Origin: Lichenibacterium minor
GTDB taxonomy: Bacteria > Pseudomonadota > Alphaproteobacteria > Rhizobiales > Beijerinckiaceae
Direction of reading: 5' to 3'
Length of the DNA: 64,000 bases
Assembly (NCBI RefSeq): GCF_004137685.1
Contig: NZ_QYBB01000019.1
Location: 29,029-93,028, forward strand
In this document: positions 34,894 to 42,223 of the stretch, piece by piece
Layout: each line of letters begins with the position of its first letter
Position numbering within the stretch: position 1 is the stretch's first letter
Translations under genes and position numbers: made by a program
The notes under the pieces: generated by a model
Told to the model about the DNA's origin: nothing
The model's input: only the letters and a program-made list of their open reading frames with translations
The model's database searches: none

Positions 34894-35654
34894 CGGTCCA
34901 CTTCATCGGCGCCGGCCCCGGCGCGCCCGACCTCATCACGCTGCGCGGCCGCGACCTGCTGGCCCGCTGCCCCGTGTGCCTGTTCGCCGGCTCGCTCGTG
35001 CCGCGCGCGCTGCTCGATCATTGCCCGCCCGGCGCCCGCATCGTCGACACCGCGCCGCTCGACCTCGATCGGCTCGCGGCCGAGTTCGCCGCCGCCCACG
35101 CGGCGGGGCAGGACGTGGCCCGGCTCCATTCCGGCGACCTGTCGGTGTGGAGCGCCATGGGCGAGCAGCTGCGGCGGCTCCGCGCGCTCGGGATCCCTTT
35201 CACGGTCACCCCCGGCGTGCCCTCCTTCGCCGCCGCGGCGGCGGCGCTCGGGGCGGAACTGACGCTGCCCGAGGTGGCGCAGTCGGTGGTGCTGACGCGC
35301 ACGTCGGGCCGCGCTTCCGCCATGCCCGAGGGCGAGCGCCTGGCGAGCTTCGCCGCCACCGGCGCCACGCTGGCGATCCACCTGTCCATCCACGCGCTCG
35401 ATCGCGTCGTGGCGGACCTGTCGCCGATCCACGGCGCCGACATGCCGGTGGCGATCGTGGTGCGGGCGTCCTGGCCGGAGGAGCGGATCGTGCGCGGCAC
35501 GCTCGGCACCATCGCCGGGCTGATGGCGGCCGAGCCGGCGGAGCGCACCGCGCTGATCCTGGTCGGCCGGGCGCTCGACGCCACGGCTTTCCGCGACAGC
35601 GCCCTCTACGACGCGGATTACCATCGCCGCTTCCGCGGGGGGACGGGGCCTTGA
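34890..35654 (+). CDS. cobM: precorrin-4 C11-methyltransferase CobM
   Basis: A 254-residue SAM-dependent methylase: [76 protein letters not shown] are the CobM/CbiF signatures. It methylates C11 of precorrin-4. It ends 32 bp before the convergent cbiD gene. The expected next enzyme, CobF, is not present. Confidence 0.95.
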   Translation: MTVHFIGAGPGAPDLITLRGRDLLARCPVCLFAGSLVPRALLDHCPPGARIVDTAPLDLDRLAAEFAAAHAAGQDVARLHSGDLSVWSAMGEQLRRLRALGIPFTVTPGVPSFAAAAAALGAELTLPEVAQSVVLTRTSGRASAMPEGERLASFAATGATLAIHLSIHALDRVVADLSPIHGADMPVAIVVRASWPEERIVRGTLGTIAGLMAAEPAERTALILVGRALDATAFRDSALYDADYHRRFRGGTGP

Positions 35655-35686
35655 CGGCGCCGGGCCCGGCGGGCGGAAGGCCAGCC

Positions 35687-36775
35687 CTACCCGCGATCCC
35701 CCGATCCGGCGCGGGCCACCAGGCGCCCGGTGCGGTCGAACAGCACCACGTCGAGGCCCGCCGCCCGCCCGAGGCAGGCCGCCGCCGTGCGCCGCGCGGC
35801 TTCGGCGACGGCGGAGCCGAGGTCGACCCCGTCCCCTTCCGCGAGGTCGAAGGCTTCCGCGGCGGTGTTGCAGGTCAGGACGGCGGCGGCGAGCGCGTCC
35901 CCGGCGCCGGCGCCGCGCGCCCGCTCCGCCAGCCAGCCGCGGTCGATCTCGCCGCGCTTCGAATGGAGGTCGAGCAGGCCCTGGGCGAGCTTGGTCATCT
36001 TGGCGACGCCGCCCGCGACCGTGATGCGGTCCACCGGGTGCCGGCGCAGGTATTTCAGCATGCCGCCGACGAAGTCGCCCATGTCGATCAGCGCCGGCTC
36101 GTCCAGCCCGTAGAGGGCGCGCACGGCCACCTCGGAGGTGTTGCCGGTGGCGCCGGCCACGTGGCCGAGCTTCAGCGCCCGGGCGACGTCCACCCCGCGG
36201 TGGATCGTGTCGATCCAGGCCGCGCAGCTGTAGGGCACCACGATCCCCGTCGTGCCGAGGATCGACAGCCCGCCGACGATGCCCAGGCGCCCGTTCAGCG
36301 TCCGCTCGGCGATGAGCGCGCCGCCGGGGATCGCGATCTCGACCTCCGCGTCGGGCGAAACGCCCAGCCGCAGCGCTTCGTCGGCGATCGCGGCCCGGAT
36401 CATGCCGCGCGGCACGGGGTTGATGGCCGGCTCGCCGGGCGGGAGGGCCAGGCCGGGGCGCGTCACCGTGCCGACGCCCTCGCCGGCCCGGAACAGGATG
36501 CCGCTGCCGGCCGGCGCCGGCCGCACCGTCGCGAGCACGAGGGCGCCGTGGGTCACGTCGGGGTCGTCGCCCGCGTCCTTCACCACGCCGGCCCGGGCGA
36601 AGCCGGGACCGCGCTCGCTCGTCGCCAGCGCGAAGCTCGGGCGCGCGCCGCCCGGCAGGGCGATTTCGACCGGGTCGGGGAATCCGGCGCCGTTGAGGGC
36701 CGCGAAGGCGGCCCGCGCGGCCGCGGTCGCGCAGGCGCCCGTGGTCCAGCCGCGGCGGAGGGTGGCGTCTGTCAT
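35687..36775 (-). CDS. cbiD: cobalt-precorrin-5B C1-methyltransferase CbiD
   Basis: A 362-residue CbiD, the C1-methyltransferase of the anaerobic pathway, unrelated to the tetrapyrrole methylase family. LRRGWTTGACATAAARAAF and KDAGDDPDVTHGA near the N terminus, GEPAINPVPRGMI, and GNTSEVAVRALYGLDEPALIDMGDFVGGMLKYLRRHPV are diagnostic. The start at 36775 (MTDATLRRGWTTG) is chosen over an upstream ATG. It is on the opposite strand and 47 bp from divergent cobA. In this otherwise oxygen-dependent set it probably replaces CobF; see the findings. Confidence 0.95.
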   Translation of the reverse strand: MTDATLRRGWTTGACATAAARAAFAALNGAGFPDPVEIALPGGARPSFALATSERGPGFARAGVVKDAGDDPDVTHGALVLATVRPAPAGSGILFRAGEGVGTVTRPGLALPPGEPAINPVPRGMIRAAIADEALRLGVSPDAEVEIAIPGGALIAERTLNGRLGIVGGLSILGTTGIVVPYSCAAWIDTIHRGVDVARALKLGHVAGATGNTSEVAVRALYGLDEPALIDMGDFVGGMLKYLRRHPVDRITVAGGVAKMTKLAQGLLDLHSKRGEIDRGWLAERARGAGAGDALAAAVLTCNTAAEAFDLAEGDGVDLGSAVAEAARRTAAACLGRAAGLDVVLFDRTGRLVARAGSGDRG

Positions 36776-36822
36776 GCCGCCATCATGTATGGTGCCGTCC
36801 CGCCGACTCAAAGGACTTCAGA

Positions 36823-37635
36823 TTGCCGGCCCTGACCGACCCGCTCGCCGCCCTCGCCGCCGCGGGCGCCTTGCCGCCCTTCGCGCCCGGCACCGTGTGG
36901 CTGTGCGGCGCCGGCCCGGGCGACCCCGGCCTCCTCACGCTGCACGCGCTGCACGCGCTGCGCACCGCCGACGTCATCGTCTTCGACGCGCTGGTGTCGG
37001 ACGGCGTCATGGCCTTCGCGGGAAACGACGCCGCGCGCGAATTCGCGGGCAAGCGCGGCGGCAAGCTGTCGCCGAAGCAGGGCGACATCACCGACCGCCT
37101 GATCGAGCTGGCGCGCGACGGCAAGCGCGTGCTGCGGTTGAAGGGCGGCGACCCCTTCGTGTTCGGCCGCGGCGGCGAGGAAGCGCTCGACCTCACCCGG
37201 GCCGGCGTGCCGTTCCGCATCATCCCCGGCGTGACGGCGGGCATCGGCGGCCTCGCCTATGCGGGCATCCCCGCCACCACGCGCGACACCAACACCGGCG
37301 TGATCCTCATGACGGGCCACCTCGCCAAGGCGGACGCGCCGCGCGACTGGGCCGCGATCGCCCGCACCGGCCTGCCGGTGATCCTGTACATGGGCATGAC
37401 GCACCTGGCCGACATCGCCGCCGGGCTGATCGCCGGGGGGCTTTCGCCCGACACACCCGTCGGCATCGTGTCCGACGCCACGACGCCGCGCCAGCGCGTG
37501 CTCGAAACCACGCTGGCGACGGCCCGCGCCGACGCCGACCGCGACGGGTTCAAGTCGCCCGCCATCGTGGCGGTGGGGTCGATCGTGGCGCTGCGGCGGC
37601 ACCTGGCCGAGGGCATGATCGGGGTAGCCCCATGA
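36823..37635 (+). CDS. cobA: uroporphyrinogen-III C-methyltransferase CobA
   Basis: A 270-residue SUMT that makes precorrin-2 from uroporphyrinogen III, the entry to the corrin branch. Signatures: VWLCGAGPGDPGLLTLHALHAL, LKGGDPFVFGRGGEEAL, IIPGVTAGIGGLAYAGIPATTRDTN, YMGMTHL. It lacks the CysG-type dehydrogenase/chelatase domain, as expected for a B12-dedicated SUMT. TTG 36823 is the apparent start with AAGGAC 8 nt upstream. Overlaps cobB by 4 nt. Confidence 0.93.
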   Translation: MPALTDPLAALAAAGALPPFAPGTVWLCGAGPGDPGLLTLHALHALRTADVIVFDALVSDGVMAFAGNDAAREFAGKRGGKLSPKQGDITDRLIELARDGKRVLRLKGGDPFVFGRGGEEALDLTRAGVPFRIIPGVTAGIGGLAYAGIPATTRDTNTGVILMTGHLAKADAPRDWAAIARTGLPVILYMGMTHLADIAAGLIAGGLSPDTPVGIVSDATTPRQRVLETTLATARADADRDGFKSPAIVAVGSIVALRRHLAEGMIGVAP

Positions 37636-39029
37636 GGCCGCCGAACGGCGGGCCGCCGGACGGCGCCGCGCCGGGCGTGATGATCGCCGCGACCCGGTCG
37701 GGGTCGGGCAAGACGGTGCTGACGCTCGGGCTGATGCGGGCGCTCGCCCGGCGCGGCTTCCGGGTGGCCGGGCGCAAGAACGGCCCCGACTACATCGATC
37801 CCGCCTTCCACGCCGCCGTCACGGGCCGGCCGAGCTACAACCTCGACAGCTGGTCCATGCCGGCCGACCTGCTCCGCCGCCTGGCGCGCGCGGAGGATGC
37901 CGACCTCGTGGTCTGCGAAGGCTCGATGGGCCTCTTCGACGGCGTGCCGGCCGGGGACGGGCAGGGCGGGTCCTCGGCCGACGTCGCGGCGCTGACGGGC
38001 TGGCCCGTCGTCATGGTGCACGATTGTTCGGGGCAGTCGCAGTCAGCCGCCGCGATCCTCGCCGGCTGCGCCGCCTACGACCCCCGCATCCGCGTCGCGG
38101 GGGTGATCCTCAACCGCGTCGCCAGCGAGCGCCACCGGCGGCTGGTGTCGGACGCCATGGCGCGCGTCGGCATGCCGGTGCTGGGCGCGGTGCCGCGCAC
38201 CGACCGGCTGGCGCTGCCGGAGCGGCACCTCGGGCTGGTCCAGGCGGGGGAAACCGGCGACCTCGACGCGCGGGTCGAAGCCGCGGCCGACGTGGTGGCG
38301 GAGCACGTCGACCTCGACGCGCTGGTGGCGCTGCTCCGGCTCCGGGACGCGCCCGCTCCGCGTTTCGCGGGCACCGGCGGCCCGGCGGAGGCGGAAGGGT
38401 CGGGGGGAGCGTCGGCGCCCCTCGCCCCGCCCCTCGCCCCGCCCGGCCGGCGCGTCGCGGTGGCGCGGGACGACGCCTTCTCGTTCCTGTACCCCCACGT
38501 GGTCGACGGCTGGCGGCGCGCCGGTGCGGACCTCGCCTTCTTCTCGCCCCTCGCCGACGAGCCCCCGCCGGCGGATTGCGACGCGTGCTGGCTCCCCGGC
38601 GGCTATCCCGAGCTCCACGCCGGCCGCATCGCCGCGGCGGCGCGCTTCCTCGGCGGCCTTCGCGCCTTCGCCCGCACCCGCCCGGTCCACGGCGAATGCG
38701 GCGGCTACATGGTGCTGGGCCAGGGGCTCGTCGACGCCGCGGGCACCCGCCACGCCATGGCGGGGCTGCTCGGGCTCGAAACCAGCTACGCCCGGCGCAA
38801 GCTCCACCTCGGCTACCGCGACGCCGTCACGCTCCACCGGTCCGCGCTGGGGCCGGCCGGCACGCGGCTGCGCGGCCACGAGTTCCATTACGCGTCCATC
38901 CTCGACCTCGGCGGCGACCCTGCGCTGGCCGAGGCCGGCGACGCCTACGGGAGCCCGCCGGCCCCGACCGGGACCCGTCGCGAAAATGTCACGGGAACCT
39001 TCTTCCACGCGCTCGCGGCGAGGGTGTGA
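37632..39029 (+). CDS. cobB: hydrogenobyrinate a,c-diamide synthase CobB
   Basis: A 465-residue glutamine-dependent ATP-using amidase. The N-terminal dethiobiotin-synthetase-like domain has the P-loop TRSGSGKT (residues 21-28), NGPDYIDPAFH and CEGSMGLFDG; the C-terminal class I glutaminase domain has the nucleophile Cys356 in HGECGGYMVLG. Its product is the substrate of the CobN chelatase encoded upstream. The linker between domains (about 245-275) is Pro/Ala-rich. Last gene of the cobalamin run. Confidence 0.95.
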   Translation: MRPPNGGPPDGAAPGVMIAATRSGSGKTVLTLGLMRALARRGFRVAGRKNGPDYIDPAFHAAVTGRPSYNLDSWSMPADLLRRLARAEDADLVVCEGSMGLFDGVPAGDGQGGSSADVAALTGWPVVMVHDCSGQSQSAAAILAGCAAYDPRIRVAGVILNRVASERHRRLVSDAMARVGMPVLGAVPRTDRLALPERHLGLVQAGETGDLDARVEAAADVVAEHVDLDALVALLRLRDAPAPRFAGTGGPAEAEGSGGASAPLAPPLAPPGRRVAVARDDAFSFLYPHVVDGWRRAGADLAFFSPLADEPPPADCDACWLPGGYPELHAGRIAAAARFLGGLRAFARTRPVHGECGGYMVLGQGLVDAAGTRHAMAGLLGLETSYARRKLHLGYRDAVTLHRSALGPAGTRLRGHEFHYASILDLGGDPALAEAGDAYGSPPAPTGTRRENVTGTFFHALAARV

Positions 39030-39050
39030 GCGTTAAAACTTCCGTCATGT

Positions 39051-39083
39051 TTAAGGCCCTGTTAATTTTCGGAGCGCGATTCT
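39051..39083 (+). promoter_or_regulatory. candidate CtrA-controlled promoter
   Basis: TTAA (39051-39054), seven bases GGCCCTG, TTAA (39062-39065) is an exact TTAA-N7-TTAA CtrA box. A -10-like GATTCT follows at 39078-39083, placing the box over the -35 region as in CtrA-activated promoters. It precedes the amidotransferase gene by about 60 bp in a locally AT-rich patch. Confidence 0.45.
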
Positions 39084-39126
39084 AGACACGCGAAACCAGT
39101 CCCGACCGCGCCGCGAGGTGTCACCC

Positions 39127-39930
39127 ATGTGCCGATGGATCGCCTATCAGGGTGAGCCCACCTTCCTCGACGCGCTCGTCGCCGAGCCCGCCCATTCGCT
39201 GATCGCGCAGTCGCTCTGCGCCGCGGAAGCCAAGGTGGTCACCAACGGCGACGGTTTCGGCATCGGCTGGTACGGCGACCGCGACCGCCCCGGCGTGTAT
39301 CGCGAGGTGCGCCCGGCCTGGTCGGACGAGAACCTGCGCAACCTGTGCCACCAGGTGAAGGCGTCGCTGTTCTTCGCCCACGTCCGCGCCTCGACCGGCC
39401 CCGCCATCGCGCGCGCCAACTGCCACCCCTTCACGGTCGGTCGGCTGATGTTCATGCACAACGGCCAGATCGGCCAGTTCTGCGCCATCAAGCGCCGCGT
39501 CGAGGCGATGATCCCCGACGACCTGTACCATCACCGCTCGGGCACCACCGATTCCGAGGCGCTGTTCCTCGCCGCCTTCGCCCACGGCATCGCCAGCGAC
39601 CCGATCGGCGGCATGGCGGCGACGCTGCACGCCGTTCACGGGCTGATGCTCAAGGCCGGCCTGCGCGAAGCGCTGCGCTTCACCGCCTGCCTGACGGACG
39701 GCACCGACCTTTACGCCTTCCGCTGGGCGTCCGACGGCCGCGCGCCGACGCTCTACTGGCGGCAAACGAACGGCAACCTCGTCGTGGTGTCGGAGCCGCT
39801 CGACGGCGACCGCACGCAGTGGACGGAGGTGCCCCAGGGCTGCGTGCTCGTCGCGCGCAACGGCCGCCCCGCCGTCCTGCACGGGCTCGACGAGGCCATC
39901 GCGGGCAGCCGGGCCGCGAAGGCGGCCTGA
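39127..39930 (+). CDS. class II glutamine amidotransferase (YafJ/EgtC-like)
   Basis: A 267-residue stand-alone Ntn-type glutaminase. The nucleophile Cys2 is exposed by the MCRWIAYQG start, which decides ATG 39127 over a GTG three codons upstream. Other elements: NGDGFGIGWYGD, FAHVRASTGPAIARANCHPF, MFMHNGQIGQF and GTTDSEALF. It resembles YafJ and the EgtC gamma-glutamyl hydrolase of ergothioneine synthesis, but no egtB or egtD lies nearby, so the substrate is unknown. The CtrA-type box upstream suggests cell-cycle-linked expression. Confidence 0.88.
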   Translation: MCRWIAYQGEPTFLDALVAEPAHSLIAQSLCAAEAKVVTNGDGFGIGWYGDRDRPGVYREVRPAWSDENLRNLCHQVKASLFFAHVRASTGPAIARANCHPFTVGRLMFMHNGQIGQFCAIKRRVEAMIPDDLYHHRSGTTDSEALFLAAFAHGIASDPIGGMAATLHAVHGLMLKAGLREALRFTACLTDGTDLYAFRWASDGRAPTLYWRQTNGNLVVVSEPLDGDRTQWTEVPQGCVLVARNGRPAVLHGLDEAIAGSRAAKAA

Positions 39931-40057
39931 AACCAGCGGTCGGAGATTTCGGCCGGCGCGAGCGCGCGCCGCCGCCCGTGGGGCGCCAAGCCCCTTCGGC
40001 GTTTCGAGCCGGCGAGGGTTCGGCCCCGACGGGAGCCGTCGCGCTTCCGGGGCCCGC

Positions 40058-40801
40058 TCAGCGTCCCCCGGCCACGTCCAGCACCGCGCCCGTCGTGTAG
40101 GACGACGCGGGGCCGAGCAGCCACAGCACGGCGGCCGCCACCTCCTCCGGCCGGCCCGCCCGGCCCATCGGGGTGGACGCGCCGAGCCGCGCGGCCCGGT
40201 CCGGCTGCCCGCCGCTGGCATGGATCTCCGTTTCGATCAGGCCGGGGCGCACCGCGTTGACCCGGACGCCTCCGCCCGCCAACTCCTTGGCGAGCCCGAC
40301 CGCCAGCGCGTCGAGCGCCGCTTTCGATCCCGCATAGTCGACGTATTCGAAGGGCGCGCCCAGCCGCGGCGCCGCGGACGACATCAGCACGATCGATCCT
40401 CCCCGCCCGCCGCGATCGCGCGGCATCAGGCGTGAGGCTTCGCGGGCGCACAGGTAGGCGCCGAACACGTTGACGTCGAACATGCGCCGGAGCCGGCCCG
40501 CGTCCATGTCGGCGAGTCGGCAGGACGGTGCTACGATCCCCGCATTGACCACCACGCCGTCGAGCCCGCCGAGGAGCGTCGCGGCGTCTCCGAACACGCG
40601 GACCACGTCGGCCTCGACCGAAACGTCGCCGCGGACCAGCACGGCGCGGGCGCCGCGGCCCTCGACCTCGGCCGCGGTGGCCCGCGCCGCCGCCTCGTCG
40701 GCGCGATAGTTGATCGCCACCGACCATCCGGCTTCGGCGGCGAGGAGGGCGGTGGCGCGGCCGATGCCTCGCGCCGCGCCGGTGATCAGGACGCTGCTCA
40801 T
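40058..40801 (-). CDS. short-chain dehydrogenase/reductase
   Basis: A 247-residue classical SDR. Cofactor loop TGAARGIGRA at residues 7-16, NAG near 89, the SSAA serine and YAGSK (Tyr and Lys of the catalytic triad) near 155-159, and PGLIETEI near 186. An Arg/Asn pattern after beta2 (NYRADEAAA) favours NADP(H). It resembles glucose-1-dehydrogenase-like and FabG-like oxidoreductases; the substrate is not predictable. It is divergent from the next gene and convergent with the amidotransferase. Confidence 0.88.
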   Translation of the reverse strand: MSSVLITGAARGIGRATALLAAEAGWSVAINYRADEAAARATAAEVEGRGARAVLVRGDVSVEADVVRVFGDAATLLGGLDGVVVNAGIVAPSCRLADMDAGRLRRMFDVNVFGAYLCAREASRLMPRDRGGRGGSIVLMSSAAPRLGAPFEYVDYAGSKAALDALAVGLAKELAGGGVRVNAVRPGLIETEIHASGGQPDRAARLGASTPMGRAGRPEEVAAAVLWLLGPASSYTTGAVLDVAGGR

Positions 40802-41019
40802 GGAGGCAGGGGACGATCGCCGCGTCCCAGGGTCAAGCCCCGCGCCTCGCCGGCCCGCGCCTGACGTGTATAAGCTTCCGCTCATCTCCCGTTCATCAAG
40901 ATTTTCCGGTGCAAGGCCGTGGACGATACTTGCGCGGTCCGAAGTCCGCCCCAATCTCGGTGGCGCGCGCCACCCCGGCGCGCCGCCCGATTCGGGCGAT
41001 TCGACCGAGGACACTGAAC

Positions 41020-41271
41020 ATGCGTGGACTGATCGTCTCTGCCCTGTGCGCCGGCGCTCTCCTGGCCGCCCCCGCGACCGCCGAAGCCCGCGGCTGCATC
41101 AAGGGCGCCATCGTGGGCGGCGTCGCCGGCCACGCGGTGGGCCACGGCATCCTGGGCGCCGTCGGGGGCTGCGCGGCCGGCCGTGCGATGGCCCATCGCC
41201 GCCCCGTGCCGGCCGCCGCGCGCCCCATGGCGCCGGCCGTCGCCCCGACGATGGCGCCCGTCGTTCGCTGA
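41020..41271 (+). CDS. small secreted glycine-zipper protein
   Basis: An 83-residue protein: signal peptide MRGLIVSALCAGALLAAPATAEA, then a GCIKGAIVGGVAGHAVGHGILGAVGGCAAGRA glycine-zipper stretch framed by two cysteines, and a Pro/Ala-rich tail. Such proteins sit in or at the envelope; function unknown. ATG 41020 has GAGG 9 nt upstream and gives a clean signal peptide. Confidence 0.75.
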   Translation: MRGLIVSALCAGALLAAPATAEARGCIKGAIVGGVAGHAVGHGILGAVGGCAAGRAMAHRRPVPAAARPMAPAVAPTMAPVVR

Positions 41272-41295
41272 CGCCGTCCCGCGCCTCGGCGTCGA

Positions 41296-41325
41296 TTGAC
41301 TTCGCCGGGGCGCGGACCTTATATG
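41296..41325 (+). promoter_or_regulatory. sigma70-type promoter of rpmH-rnpA
   Basis: TTGACT at 41296-41301 and TATATG at 41320-41325 (18-base spacer; TTATAT one base earlier gives 17). About 145 bp of untranslated leader follows before rpmH. Confidence 0.7.
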
Positions 41326-41471
41326 CGCCACGAATTTCGAGCCTGTCGGCACCTCGCCGCGGGCTTTCGGCGCGTTTCGGCGCGCCCCGGAATCGACAGC
41401 GACAGAATCGGGGCCGCCGTTCAACGCCGACAGGGCGCGAGCTGCCCTTCGGGTGACAACGGAGCAGCACA

Positions 41472-41606
41472 GTGAAGCGGACCTACCAACCCTCCAAGAT
41501 CGTGCGCAAGCGCCGCCATGGCTTCCGCGCCCGCATGGCCACGGTCGGCGGTCGCCGCATCATCGCGGCTCGCCGCGCGCGCGGCCGCAAGCGCCTGTCG
41601 GCCTGA
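41472..41606 (+). CDS. rpmH: 50S ribosomal protein L34
   Basis: A 44-residue protein, [18 protein letters not shown]..., ending GRKRLSA, the normal length and sequence of L34. GTG 41472 is the start, with GGAG 11 nt upstream. rnpA follows at once, the usual arrangement. Confidence 0.97.
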   Translation: MKRTYQPSKIVRKRRHGFRARMATVGGRRIIAARRARGRKRLSA

Positions 41607-41638
41607 GCCGAAGCGCCGTGTCGGGCTCCGGAGCCGGG

Positions 41639-42151
41639 ATGCCGGACGGGTCCGACCCACGGCCGGGGGGATCGGCCGTCGCGAGGGCTCCTGCGGCCTC
41701 GCCGGCCCGCCTCAAGATCCGCCCCGACTTCGTCAGGGCATCGAACGGCGGCCGGGTGCACAGCCGCTCCCTGTCGCTTCAGGTTTATCGCCGCGGGGAC
41801 CGGGACGCCCCGGTCGAAGGGTGCCGCGTCGGCCTGACGGTGACCAAGAAGGTCGGCAATGCCGTCGAGCGCAACCGCGTGAAGCGCCGCTTCCGCGAAG
41901 CGCTGCGCGCGCCGGCCCTGGCGACGAAGCCCGACCACGATTACGTGATCGTGGCGCGGCGCGATGCCCTGTCGGCCCCCTTCGCGTCCCTCGTGGGCGA
42001 ATTGCGGCGCTGCCTCGGCGACGCCGCTTCGGGCCGGTCCAAGGCCGGCCGCCCCCGCGGTCCTGCCGCAGCGGGTCCCCGTCGCGGCAAGGGGGATGCG
42101 CCGCCCCGGGCGACGGGCGGGGCCGAAACCCGCCCATCCCCATCGAAATGA
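41639..42151 (+). CDS. rnpA: ribonuclease P protein component
   Basis: A 170-residue RnpA with the RNR motif GLTVTKKVGNAVERNRVKRRFREALR that contacts RNase P RNA. It assists 5' maturation of tRNA. The C terminus is extended by about 40 Gly/Arg/Pro-rich residues that are not part of the fold. ATG 41639 is preferred because GGAG precedes it; an in-frame GTG at 41618 would add seven residues. yidD, often between rnpA and yidC, is absent. Confidence 0.92.
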   Translation: MPDGSDPRPGGSAVARAPAASPARLKIRPDFVRASNGGRVHSRSLSLQVYRRGDRDAPVEGCRVGLTVTKKVGNAVERNRVKRRFREALRAPALATKPDHDYVIVARRDALSAPFASLVGELRRCLGDAASGRSKAGRPRGPAAAGPRRGKGDAPPRATGGAETRPSPSK

Positions 42152-42223
42152 CGTTTCTTTCGCGGAGGCCCGCCGTCCTGCCGGACGCGCCGGCCGTGCG
42201 GACTCGAGCCAGCGTGACGCACC

